Source of the DNA: Janthinobacterium psychrotolerans
GTDB taxonomy: Bacteria > Pseudomonadota > Gammaproteobacteria > Burkholderiales > Burkholderiaceae_D
Assembly (NCBI RefSeq): GCF_001677885.1
Contig: NZ_LOCQ01000053.1
Location: 1 to 64,000 of the forward strand
Length of the DNA: 64,000 nt
Reading direction: 5' to 3'
A program made the position numbers and the translations under genes. This document shows, in pieces, positions 1 to 7,321 of this stretch. Numbering within the stretch: the stretch's first letter is position 1; the number at the start of each line of letters is the position of its first letter. Under the pieces are notes generated by a model. That model was not told where the DNA came from, made no database searches, and was given only the letters and a program-made list of their open reading frames with translations.

Positions 1-191
1 AGCCAAAAAGGAGAGAAATATCGACCCATCGTGACCGCACCGACTACAATTTAACCGCGTAACACCATCTCATGCGCAAGTGGGCACGATAGACCGGAAT
101 GGGTGGGCGCGTTCACCGAAATACGCACTATATCACTTCCAAAAGCTGTTTTGACGCTGTGCTAGTCGCTGCAAGCTGGCTTATGCATAGG

Positions 192-516
192 TGGTCCAAC
201 TTTCAGAATAACTCCGTTGACAATGCATGAGGATCGTCTATGAGTTGGTTGACCACCAGAGCTTAGCGACTAGCTTTGGGAGTCAACCTGGTCACAAAAT
301 CCGCTTTGCTGGTCCAGAACTTTTCAAGTGACCACGATGACCGGGTTTCAGATACAACTTTCTTTCAACCTCACTCAGCCCACACGGACGTAAAGCAGAA
401 GTGATGTGGCGTTGATGCTATGATTTTGGAGCAGAATCTGGTCAATCTGGTCACGAAGAAAAGCAGCCGGTTTTAACGGCCGCTTTTCAGACCAGCATGG
501 TTGACCAAGTGGTCAA
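192..516. repeat. Cluster of TGGTCA/TGACCA hexamers (iteron-like), downstream of the P4-type helicase gene
   Basis: Seven exact copies of TGGTCA or its complement lie at 250-255, 289-294, 329-334, 439-444, 448-453, 502-507 and 510-515, with near copies at 192, 310, 338 and 489. Chance expectation for a hexamer on both strands in this span is well under one. The last two copies form a perfect palindrome (TTGACCA-ag-TGGTCAA, 501-516) that overlaps the stop codon of the helicase gene. P4-type alpha proteins bind short iterons at ori and crr next to their own gene, so replication sites for this element are a reasonable inference; a repressor binding array is the alternative. Bases 1-191 hold no gene that I can recognise. 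Confidence 0.5.
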
Positions 517-1772
517 GGTAAAAGAATATTACAGGTCCGAATACGCCCGGCTCCCGTGGTCGCCCGGCTTTCGACAATCTCTCCTAACGAGTCGGGCAAA
601 CGTTTCCAGAACTTCGGCGATGCAACAGACAACATGCCGTTTTCCTTACACCAGCTAGCATAAGCCGTATAAACCGTTGACTTGGATGTAGCCGTAGTCG
701 TCGTGCGTTCAATCGATGCTTCGCTTACCCAAGCGTGCACTGAATTTGTCTCTGTTCGAGCAGCCTGAGTTGCAGCGGTCATCGCAGACGGTAGTGCAGC
801 TTCGAATCGGCCACGCTCCAGCAGGCGTTGAAGGCCCTCCAGCGCCCAGTTCAACACCCCCGTCAGCTCGTACATGATGATGCGATCGGCCAGCTTTGGG
901 TCGCGTTCGCTGGCTGGAATCTCCACGCCGAATGGGACTATGTCGAACCGTCGCCAGAATCCATTTGATTGATCTTTCACCGATGGTACATGGTTCGCAA
1001 GAATGAGCCACTTCCCGATAATACGTGTCGTAATGGGGCTCTGGTACTTACGGTCGATCTGCACTGTTTCACCAGCAATCATTGATTTGATAGTTTGTTC
1101 GCACCAGTTCTGCGGAGGGGCCTCGTCGCAATAAATGAGTGACGCACCAAGTGTGACTGATGCTTGGAATCCATCTAGCTTACTGGGAGAGGCTGCGACA
1201 GCCCGGCCGTGGAGGGCCTGCACAATGTTCGCCAGCGTACCCTTGCCATTCGCCCCACTGCCAATCCAAATCTGGGCGAGTTGGAAGCGTGCATCGGGAA
1301 GTAAAGTGTAACCAATGTATTCCTGAACCCTGTTCCGTACTGCTGGGTCGGGTAAGATGCGCGTCAGCAAATTCTCAAACATTTTTGGTGTTGGCGCACT
1401 GGGCAAGTAATCACAACCGAGAGTGTGTCGGAGTCCAAGCTCCTTGTCATGTGACTTCAGCACCGGACTGCCATCGAGATGCAGATAGCCATTACCCACG
1501 GGGATGACGCTAATGTGAGTGGGTTCTTGGAGGGCAGGAAGCTGGATCAGTGCCGTTTGATGTGCCGCCTTGGCGTTGGCTGCGCTGGCGTTACTAATAT
1601 CGCCGTCCTCAATAATCCAACTCAACGCCTTCCGCAAGGCGTCATCGTAGCTGACGATTTCCCAATGTTTGTCGTTCCACTTGAGAAAAAGGTTGTCTGA
1701 GGTAGCGAATTTACCAGAACGCGACAACTGCAACGCATAGCGGATGGGTTCAAAAGGAGGACGGCGGCTCAT
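513..1772 (-). CDS. Phage/plasmid P4-type SF3 helicase (primase C-terminal, D5-like)
   Basis: This 419-residue protein carries an SF3-type ATPase: the Walker A GSGANGKGT at residues about 171-179 and the Walker B segment LIYCDEAPP near 212-220. That is the arrangement of the C-terminal half of P4 alpha and D5-family proteins, which unwind the origin during replication of satellites and plasmids. The family is usually 500-900 residues with an N-terminal primase domain; no Toprim or AEP primase motif is visible here, so this is either a helicase-only form or an N-terminally shortened one. The start codon overlaps the stop of a 26-codon ORF (ATGA), suggesting translational coupling. Base composition is lower in GC than the chromosome to the right, as expected of a mobile island. 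The name helicase/primase rests on motif recognition. Confidence 0.8.
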   Translation of the reverse strand: MSRRPPFEPIRYALQLSRSGKFATSDNLFLKWNDKHWEIVSYDDALRKALSWIIEDGDISNASAANAKAAHQTALIQLPALQEPTHISVIPVGNGYLHLDGSPVLKSHDKELGLRHTLGCDYLPSAPTPKMFENLLTRILPDPAVRNRVQEYIGYTLLPDARFQLAQIWIGSGANGKGTLANIVQALHGRAVAASPSKLDGFQASVTLGASLIYCDEAPPQNWCEQTIKSMIAGETVQIDRKYQSPITTRIIGKWLILANHVPSVKDQSNGFWRRFDIVPFGVEIPASERDPKLADRIIMYELTGVLNWALEGLQRLLERGRFEAALPSAMTAATQAARTETNSVHAWVSEASIERTTTTATSKSTVYTAYASWCKENGMLSVASPKFWKRLPDSLGEIVESRATTGAGRIRTCNILLP

Positions 1773-1849
1773 GCGAAGTCACTTTCACTGGCACTAACGC
1801 CAGGGTGATTCCAGCAGGCATCGACAAGACAGGCTTCAATTTTCTTCAT
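1769..1849 (-). CDS. 26-residue small ORF coupled to the P4-type helicase gene
   Basis: An ATG at 1849 preceded by AGGAG at good spacing opens a 26-codon frame beginning MKKIEACLVDACWNHPG. Its TGA overlaps the helicase ATG as ATGA. The Shine-Dalgarno sequence and the coupling overlap suggest that it is translated, either as a leader peptide that delivers ribosomes to the helicase gene or as a small protein of unknown role. I recognise no family; two cysteines and a histidine are present, but this is too short for a fold assignment. Confidence 0.4.
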   Translation of the reverse strand: MKKIEACLVDACWNHPGVSASESDFA

Positions 1850-1967
1850 TCTTTAGCTCCTGGTAGGCTACTACCACTGCCTCGACATGAGGTAGTGTTG
1901 CAGTGCTCTGAGGAGGTATACAGCCAGGATCGAAGATAAAAAGAGACGAGAATCCAAAGTTTGCGAA

Positions 1968-1990
1968 AACTCCTGTTAAATAAGGGAGTT
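1968..1990. promoter_or_regulatory. Inverted repeat AACTCC-N11-GGAGTT upstream of the small ORF/helicase operon
   Basis: The six-base arms AACTCC (1968-1973) and GGAGTT (1985-1990) flank an AT-rich centre, about 120 bases upstream of the small ORF start. The same arm sequence forms the 10-bp inverted repeat just upstream of the integrase gene (4131-4159). An operator for an island regulator is inferred; no binding data are available. The rest of 1850-2034 shows no gene. Confidence 0.35.
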
Positions 1991-2034
1991 AAATAAAATG
2001 CTCACAAAATGATCAAGGCCGATTTATGTATGCG

Positions 2035-2378
2035 GCCAGCGCCCCCCATTGGCACGCCGGGATCTGCTCGATCCGTTACAGCGGCAGGTAGGCGAGGTAC
2101 TAGCTGGCGTCAATCCAGGCCAGCAGGCCCACGGCGACCATGCCGCCATTGATGACGGCGACTAGGATCGGCGCTGCCGTTGCCATCTCACAGGGACGGT
2201 AGGCTACTGCGGACGAACGTGGTAATGGCCGAGGAAACGTGCCGGCTCGACATTGAGCTGTTTACTAACGTCTTCGCCAATCTTAACCAATACAGCACCA
2301 CCTTTGTTAGCTCATGGCAGTGCTCGATGCGCGGCAATTCAGCCAGCAGCGGCCGACTAAGGGCGTGGCGGCTTGCTC
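2035..2378 (-). pseudogene. Remnant of IS66-family transposase (TnpC N-terminal/zinc-binding part), multiply frameshifted
   Basis: Reading the minus strand in shifting frames recovers a recognisable run of IS66 TnpC. First comes LLAELPRIEH (about 2365-2330), then in a new frame KIGEDVSKQLNVEPARF followed by RPQ, then after a one-base loss YRPCEMATAAPI, INGGMVAVGLLAW and YLAYLPL with RIEQI. Intact IS66 transposases read SKYL and LPLYRIEQI at the last two points; here AAG and TAC/TAT have become TAG and TAA stops. No terminal inverted repeats, TnpA, TnpB or catalytic C-terminal half were seen, so this is a dead fragment of an insertion in the island. The flank 2379-2585 contains no supportable gene. 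Confidence 0.75.
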
Positions 2379-2585
2379 AGTGCCTGCTTGCGTGGTTCTT
2401 CACCGAAGTTCACCGCCGCCGCCAACCAGATCGCATCGGCCGACAATTGCATCATAGGGCACGTATCAGTTTAGCTAGCAGGCCGGCACGGCGCTGCCAA
2501 ACTCAACGTCCAGTCGCGCTCGTTACGCAGGTCAATCGCGACCGCCATCGGCGGCGCAGGAGATACTTGCCAACTACTACCAGTA

Positions 2586-2807
2586 TTATGCAAACCGCAC
2601 TTTTCTTGGGCGACCGCGCTTGACGCGCTCTGGCTCGACTGCACTGGGCGAAGCATGCTTGATACGGCGATGCAATTCCACCTCCTCCCAGAGCAAAATC
2701 CCCCCGATCTTTTTCGGATTGGGAATCGCGCCTTGTTGCATATAGGTAGTGATGGTACGAACGGAAACACGCAGCACTTCGGCGACTTCCTTCTTGGTCA
2801 GGTACAT
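2586..2807 (-). CDS. AlpA-like helix-turn-helix excisionase/regulator
   Basis: The 73-residue protein has a MerR/AlpA-type winged helix-turn-helix at its N terminus: YLTKKEVAEVLRVSVRTI is the recognition unit, followed by the wing-like IPNPKKIGG and LLWEEVELHRRI. The C-terminal tail is basic (RGRPRK), as in many DNA-binding proteins. A strong ribosome site (GGGGAG, five bases before ATG) supports the start. AlpA-type proteins of P4-like elements activate integrase transcription or act as excision factors. Its position directly downstream of the integrase gene, on the same strand and 50 bases away, fits a recombination-directionality role. The exact function is inferred from family and context. 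Confidence 0.8.
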   Translation of the reverse strand: MYLTKKEVAEVLRVSVRTITTYMQQGAIPNPKKIGGILLWEEVELHRRIKHASPSAVEPERVKRGRPRKVRFA

Positions 2808-2857
2808 ATTTTCTCCCCAAATTGGAGTATAGGAAGAAAATTCGTGATGTACGTACG

Positions 2858-4129
2858 TTACAGGGAAGGCGCCATGTTGATCGCATCCGGGTTCTCTGCC
2901 AGCCGTGCCGCCATACGGCCTGAGTCCAAACGCAGGTAATGCTTTTCCAGGGTACGCATATCAGAATGTCCGGAAAACAAAACGACTTCATGCATCCTCA
3001 GCTGGCAAGTCTCTACAAGCCGACTAATCGCTTCGCGCCGGCAATCATGGAGCCGGGCATCATAAATTTCGGCCCTGTCAGCTGCATCGCGCCAACCATG
3101 ACTAAGGTCAGTTGCAGGCATGGGAAAGATACGACCACTTTTTTGGGGGATCAGGTCTTGCAGAAGCTTTACAGCACCAGGCAGTAGCGGAACCTCTCTC
3201 GCATGAACCTTCGTCTTGGTAAGGAATCCAGGCTTTCTCAGGCGTACCACCATCCTCTGGAAGTCGACATCTTCCCATTGCAACGATACGATTTCACCAC
3301 GACGCAATGACGTCAGTATCGAAAACAGAATGGCCGACTTCAAGGTCATGTCCTCGATACTGTTAAACACTTTCAGCAATTCATCATCCGATACGCGCCG
3401 ATTACGGGGTTCTGCCGAGTCTGGAAGCTGCATCCGCATCAAGGAATGGGCTTGCCACCAAGCCCCATAGATAGGCCAACGGTTTTCTTTATTTAAGTAT
3501 TTCGTCACCGACCGACGTAGCAGGTTCAGCTCATGCCGGGCGGTTTGGGTGCTGACAGGATAGATCGGCAGGCTTGGCACTTCCTTCCCCGCCTTTTTGC
3601 GCGCGTAACGCTGATGCTTTGTAAGCGGCTTTGCACCGTCGGAAGTGGACATGGTAGCCGCACGATTTGGATCGCGTCCGGAGCCCAATTTGCCGGCAAG
3701 GCGGCTCGCCTTCCATTTGTCGATGAGGGTCTCATCCAATTGATCGACAGTTCGCTCGCCAAACCATTTGCGCAGCCTTTCCAGACGCGATGCCTCTGCA
3801 TCCTTGCCTGTAAGCTTTGGAAGGTCATTCTGTTGATACGAGTCGAACACGTCCGACAGTTTGATGGGAAGCGGGGCCTTGGGGGCATGTGGGAAACCGG
3901 AAGATGCCGACACAACATGGACCCGTTCTGGCGAGGCCAGTTCCTTGTTGGAGGCTCTACTTTCCAAGAGTTCTACTCGTCGGCGACGAGCCCAACGCGC
4001 GCCCTCATCCATTGTTGAGAAGGTTGCAGAATCTTGGAACGGAGGGACAACCACCTTGAAGCGGAGCGAGCCGCTCCGCTCTTCCACGTAGATATGCTTT
4101 TCCAGGCGACCGTTTTGTTTTTTTGACAT
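2858..4129 (-). CDS. Site-specific tyrosine recombinase (island integrase)
   Basis: A 423-residue phage-type integrase. The catalytic set is complete: Arg276 or 277 in TSLRRGEI, Lys305/307 in FLTKTKV, His361 and Arg364 in ARLHDCRRE, His388 in FSGHSD, and the nucleophile Tyr398 in EKHYLRL. Residues 1-60 resemble an arm-type DNA-binding domain and 90-210 a core-binding SAM-like domain, here with a longer linker (about 145-195) than is common. The gene starts 164 bases from the 3' end of tRNA-Arg and reads away from it, the standard arrangement of islands integrated into tRNA 3' ends. A perfect 10-bp inverted repeat sits immediately before the start codon and could be an autoregulatory site. Confidence 0.93.
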   Translation of the reverse strand: MSKKQNGRLEKHIYVEERSGSLRFKVVVPPFQDSATFSTMDEGARWARRRRVELLESRASNKELASPERVHVVSASSGFPHAPKAPLPIKLSDVFDSYQQNDLPKLTGKDAEASRLERLRKWFGERTVDQLDETLIDKWKASRLAGKLGSGRDPNRAATMSTSDGAKPLTKHQRYARKKAGKEVPSLPIYPVSTQTARHELNLLRRSVTKYLNKENRWPIYGAWWQAHSLMRMQLPDSAEPRNRRVSDDELLKVFNSIEDMTLKSAILFSILTSLRRGEIVSLQWEDVDFQRMVVRLRKPGFLTKTKVHAREVPLLPGAVKLLQDLIPQKSGRIFPMPATDLSHGWRDAADRAEIYDARLHDCRREAISRLVETCQLRMHEVVLFSGHSDMRTLEKHYLRLDSGRMAARLAENPDAINMAPSL

Positions 4130-4130
4130 G

Positions 4131-4159
4131 ACGTAACTCCAGAGTTGTAGGAGTTACGT
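4131..4159. promoter_or_regulatory. Perfect 10-bp inverted repeat directly upstream of the integrase start
   Basis: ACGTAACTCC (4131-4140) and GGAGTTACGT (4150-4159) pair exactly around a nine-base centre. The repeat abuts the integrase ATG (4129), so on the mRNA it would sequester the ribosome site, and on DNA it could be an operator. Its GGAGTT half also supplies the likely Shine-Dalgarno. The same AACTCC/GGAGTT arms recur at 1968-1990. Confidence 0.5.
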
Positions 4160-4215
4160 ATAGGAAAAAATTGGCTGTCTCCGCGTACGCAAAATCAGGA
4201 AGGTTTCTACGGGAT

Positions 4216-4238
4216 TTTTCCCAAAACTTTTCCCAAAA
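4216..4238. repeat. Two tandem copies of TTTTCCCAAAA near the attachment site
   Basis: TTTTCCCAAAA occurs at 4216-4226 and again at 4228-4238, a 12-bp period, lying between the integrase gene and the tRNA 3' end. Short direct repeats at this place are typical of arm-type integrase or excisionase sites; that role is inferred. Confidence 0.4.
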
Positions 4239-4292
4239 ACGATTTGAAGCTAAGTTCCATTACGCTAATCTGCTTGAAAGGCGCATGAATGC

Positions 4293-4340
4293 TGGTGCGG
4301 CTGGCGGGGATCGAACCCACGACCCTTGGCTTCGGAGGCC
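4293..4340. other. Probable attachment site (att) of the island at the 3' half of tRNA-Arg
   Basis: An integrase gene starting within about 165 bases of a tRNA 3' end, with the composition change at this point, marks this as the tRNA-proximal island boundary. Integrases of this kind usually recombine within the anticodon-loop to T-loop portion, leaving a direct repeat at the far end. I looked for a second copy of the tRNA 3' sequence in 1-4292 and found none, so the other boundary should be left of the window. The exact crossover is not visible. Confidence 0.5.
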
Positions 4341-4368
4341 AATACTCTATCCACTGAGCTACAGCCGC
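4293..4368 (-). tRNA. tRNA-Arg (anticodon CCG)
   Basis: The minus strand folds as a complete 76-nt tRNA including an encoded CCA. The acceptor GCGGCTG/CAGCCGC is fully paired with discriminator A. The D arm carries GCTCAGTGGATAGAGT. The anticodon stem TTGGC/GCCAA encloses the loop CTCCGAA, giving anticodon CCG (codon CGG, arginine). The T arm carries GGTTCGATCC. Its 3' end faces the integrase gene and is the likely integration target of the island to its left. The gene appears intact, so the island restored its 3' end. Confidence 0.95.
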
Positions 4369-4476
4369 GTAGGGGGAATTTCTGAAGTGAAGCGAAGGAT
4401 ACCGTTTTTCTTTACCTGCGTCTACGGAAACTGTCGTATCGCTGGCAAATGCATGTCACTGCTCAATTTTTGTGCC

Positions 4477-4519
4477 TATAATCGGGGGTTGTATAAAGGT
4501 TTACATTGCGGCATGTAAA
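4477..4519 (+). promoter_or_regulatory. Candidate -10 box and palindrome upstream of the cytochrome c gene
   Basis: A perfect TATAAT lies at 4477-4482, about 85 bases before the cytochrome start, without a convincing -35 hexamer. Shortly after it, TTTACAT (4500-4506) and ATGTAAA (4513-4519) form a perfect 7-bp inverted repeat around six bases, placed where it could be a repressor site or a 5' leader hairpin. Confidence 0.35.
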
Positions 4520-4567
4520 AATGCCAACATACATGGCCCACGGCTTTGAATCTGGACTAAGGACATC

Positions 4568-5146
4568 ATGAGCGACGCACATAACGAACAACAATCAGCG
4601 ATTAAAACGCCTAAACAACTGCTGGCCGCCGTCGCCGGCTTCTTTCTGATTACCGTCATCGGCATCATCCTGCTGGTGCAGTTTGTCACGGCCCAGAAGC
4701 TGACCGGCGAAGGCTCGGACAGCCAGTCGGCCGAGGCGATTGCCGAACGATTGAGTCCGGTGGCCAATACCGGCTTTACCTTCAAGGACGCCAGCGGCCC
4801 GAAAGTGCTGCAAAGCGCCGAAGCGGTGTACACCTCGACCTGCGTGGCCTGCCATGGCGCCGGCGTGGCCGGTGCGCCGAAGTTTGGCGATGCGGGCGCC
4901 TGGACGGCGCGCCTGGCGCAAGGCTATGACACGGTGCTGAAACACGCGCTCGAAGGCTTGCGCGCGATGCCGGCCAAGGGCGGCAATCCGGACCTGGACG
5001 ACGTCGAAGTGGCGCGCGCGGTGGTCTACATGGCCAATGCCTCGGGCGGCAAGTTCAAGGAGCCGGAAGTGCCGGCGCCGGCCGCAGCCGCCGATGGCGC
5101 GGCACCGGCAGCCGAACCCGCATCAGCGCCAGCGCCAGCCAAGTAA
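4568..5146 (+). CDS. Membrane-anchored c-type cytochrome (cytochrome c5 family)
   Basis: A 192-residue protein with one N-terminal transmembrane segment (about 18-40) that anchors a periplasmic class I cytochrome c domain. The haem site is CVACH at 92-96, and Met134 in LRAMPAKGG is the likely distal haem ligand. The C terminus (about 166-192) is a Pro/Ala-rich tail, probably disordered. Cytochrome c5-type proteins carry electrons in the periplasm, for example from the bc1 complex to terminal oxidases; the partner is not shown here. The gene stands alone, preceded by a TATAAT box and followed by a strong terminator. The 5' position next to tRNA-Arg is the chromosomal side of the island junction. 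Confidence 0.9.
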   Translation: MSDAHNEQQSAIKTPKQLLAAVAGFFLITVIGIILLVQFVTAQKLTGEGSDSQSAEAIAERLSPVANTGFTFKDASGPKVLQSAEAVYTSTCVACHGAGVAGAPKFGDAGAWTARLAQGYDTVLKHALEGLRAMPAKGGNPDLDDVEVARAVVYMANASGGKFKEPEVPAPAAAADGAAPAAEPASAPAPAK

Positions 5147-5158
5147 TACCGCTGCATG

Positions 5159-5192
5159 AAAAAACCACCGACGCTTGCCGGTGGTTTTTTTT
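5159..5192. terminator. Rho-independent terminator between convergent cytochrome c and MCP genes
   Basis: AAAAAACCACCG (5159-5170) pairs with CGGTGGTTTTTT (from 5179) around an eight-base loop. A-tract and T-tract on either side make it work for both strands; the chemotaxis gene ends at 5198. Confidence 0.9.
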
Positions 5193-5197
5193 CGTCC

Positions 5198-7111
5198 CTA
5201 CACCTTGAAGGCGGAAACGATCTGCTCCAGCTTGCCGGCCTGTTCCTGCATCGAGTGGGCGGCAGCGGCGGCCTGTTCGACCAGCGCGGCGTTCTGCTGG
5301 GTGGCGTCGTCGAGCTGGGCGATGGCCTGGTTGACCTGGCCGATGCCGATATCCTGCTCCTGGCTGGCCAGCATGATTTCGCCGAGGATGGCGGCCACTT
5401 TGTCGGTGCCGGCGACGATCTCGCTCATGGTGGCGCCGGCCTGGCTGACCAGTTTGCTGCCGGCGTCGACGTTGTGCACCGATTCGGCGATCAGGGCGCC
5501 GATTTCCTTGGCCGCCTGGCTTGACCTCTGCGCCAGGTTGCGCACTTCGGAGGCGACCACCGCAAAGCCCCGGCCCTGTTCACCGGCACGCGCCGCTTCG
5601 ACCGCCGCGTTCAGGGCCAGGATATTGGTCTGGAAGGCGATGCCGTCGATGACGCTGATGATGTCGACGATTTTCTTCGACGACGCTTCGATCGCGCCCA
5701 TGGTCTGCACCACTTGCGTCACCACCGCGCCGCCTTGCGCGGCCACCTTGGAGGCGTCCAGCGCCAGCCGGTTGGCCTGGGTGCCGCTGCTGACGTTCTG
5801 CTTGACGGTGCTGGTCAGCTGCTCCATCGACGAGGCGGTTTCTTCCAGCGCGCTGGCCTGGCTTTCGGTGCGGCTCGACAAATCCTGGTTGCCGTTGGCG
5901 ATCTCGCGCGAGGCCAGCGCGATCGAGCCGGTGCTGCGGCCGATTTCACCGATCATGGTTTGCAGCCGCCCGATAAAGCCGTTGAAGCTGGTGGCGACGG
6001 CGTCGAACTCGCTGCCGCCGCCGGCCGGCAGGCGCCGGCTCAGATCCGCGTCGCCAGCGGACAAGGCATCGATATTGTCCTTCAGGCCGCTCAAGCGCCC
6101 CATGAAAACGCGGATGCCGCCGACACACATCACGAACAGCAGGATGGCGACCGGGATCTGCACCGCGCCCAGCTTGCCCAGGATGCGGCGGCTTTGCTGG
6201 GTCAGCGTGCTGGTCGGCAAGGAGGTAGCCAGCAGCCACGGGCTGCCGGGAATGGCCGTGACCAGCATGGTGCGCGCTTCGCCGGCGCTGTCGTAATCCG
6301 ATTCAATGCTGGTCTGTTTGTCCAGGGTCGGCAGCAGGCGCGCCAGTTCGGCCGCCATCGGCGAGGAGCCGGCCAGGTCCGCCACTTTTTTCAGTACGAT
6401 ATCGCTTTTGATATAGGTGCTGTTGCTGACGATCTTGCCGTCGCGTTCGACGATCAGGATCTGGCCATCGAGTTTTTTCTCCATGTCGGCCACCAGGCGG
6501 TTGAAAAAGCCCAAGGTGACGTCGATGGTCGACACGCCGAACAGCTGGTCGCCCTTGTAGATCGGCATGGCGCAATTGGTGCGCGGCTGCGGGCTGGCGT
6601 CGTCCTGGTAGGCATTGGCCCAGGTGCAATGGCCGCGCGGCGATTTGAGGCCGCCCAGGAACCAGCTTTGCTCGAAATATTTCAGCGACTCGGGCGAATT
6701 CCAGTGCGTGTTGAACACCAGCTTGTTGGCGCCATCACGCGCGACAAAGGTGGAAAATTTTTCGCGCCCCGGTTCGCGCTGGTTCGGCAAGGGCCAGATG
6801 CCGCCGCCAAACACGTTCGGGTCCGAATACTGGTCGACCAGGCCGGGCAGCACGACGTCGATGGTGGCGCTGTCGACCAGCGGGATGGTCTGGGTGATGC
6901 TGCGCGACTGGGCCTCGACCTGGCGCAATTGCTCGCCGATACGGGTGGCGATCGCATTCACGCTGGAAGCGACCACCAGCGACTCGGTGCGCTTCAAATC
7001 CGGCGTGACAAAGAAATGAATCACCGCCAGGGTCAGTCCCAGCAGCAGCAGGAAAATCAGGCTGAACAAGGCGGTAAAACGCGCCTGGCTGGTACGGAAC
7101 AGATTGTTCAA
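5198..7111 (-). CDS. Methyl-accepting chemotaxis protein with periplasmic Cache-type sensor
   Basis: A transmembrane chemoreceptor of about 637 residues. After a first membrane helix (about 13-35) comes a large periplasmic region of about 270 residues with Cache-like features ([11 protein letters not shown], then [10 protein letters not shown]), then a second helix ([17 protein letters not shown]), a HAMP linker and the cytoplasmic signalling hairpin. The tip is diagnostic: [20 protein letters not shown], followed by [18 protein letters not shown]. It would sense a small ligand and control CheA; the ligand cannot be read from sequence. I prefer a TTG start at 7111, preceded by AAGGGG and giving [11 protein letters not shown]. 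The frame stays open to an ATG at 7198, but that extension is basic and unlike a receptor N terminus. Confidence 0.93.
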   Translation of the reverse strand: MNNLFRTSQARFTALFSLIFLLLLGLTLAVIHFFVTPDLKRTESLVVASSVNAIATRIGEQLRQVEAQSRSITQTIPLVDSATIDVVLPGLVDQYSDPNVFGGGIWPLPNQREPGREKFSTFVARDGANKLVFNTHWNSPESLKYFEQSWFLGGLKSPRGHCTWANAYQDDASPQPRTNCAMPIYKGDQLFGVSTIDVTLGFFNRLVADMEKKLDGQILIVERDGKIVSNSTYIKSDIVLKKVADLAGSSPMAAELARLLPTLDKQTSIESDYDSAGEARTMLVTAIPGSPWLLATSLPTSTLTQQSRRILGKLGAVQIPVAILLFVMCVGGIRVFMGRLSGLKDNIDALSAGDADLSRRLPAGGGSEFDAVATSFNGFIGRLQTMIGEIGRSTGSIALASREIANGNQDLSSRTESQASALEETASSMEQLTSTVKQNVSSGTQANRLALDASKVAAQGGAVVTQVVQTMGAIEASSKKIVDIISVIDGIAFQTNILALNAAVEAARAGEQGRGFAVVASEVRNLAQRSSQAAKEIGALIAESVHNVDAGSKLVSQAGATMSEIVAGTDKVAAILGEIMLASQEQDIGIGQVNQAIAQLDDATQQNAALVEQAAAAAHSMQEQAGKLEQIVSAFKV

Positions 7112-7264
7112 GATAGGCCCCTTGAGCGTATGGATAAAAAGACGCCGGCGCCACCCGATGCGGCGCCATGCTTGAGCGAGGTATAGACTTTCCAACAAGC
7201 AAAGTCAATCCGCGAAAAATCAAGCTTGGCAAAAAAATATTCGTTTCCGACCGATTTACAACAT

Positions 7265-7300
7265 GAAAAAAGCCGCCCGGCTGCAGACAGCGGGGCGGCT
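7265..7300 (-). terminator. Terminator of the first M13 peptidase gene
   Basis: On the minus strand a GC-rich stem GCCGCC.../...GGGCGGC (7272-7299, one mismatch) is followed by six T residues, 22 bases past the end of the peptidase gene. Confidence 0.85.
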
Positions 7301-7321
7301 TCGAAGATTACCGTTCAGGCA

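Noticed and set aside
2379-2585. Possible second gene remnant between alpA and the IS66 fragment
   Set aside because: Short segments look protein-like, but I could not tie them to any family, so only the IS66 part is reported.
2180-2623. Plus-strand frame of 147 codons in the island
   Set aside because: It is antisense to the IS66 transposase remnant and to alpA, with no recognisable motif.
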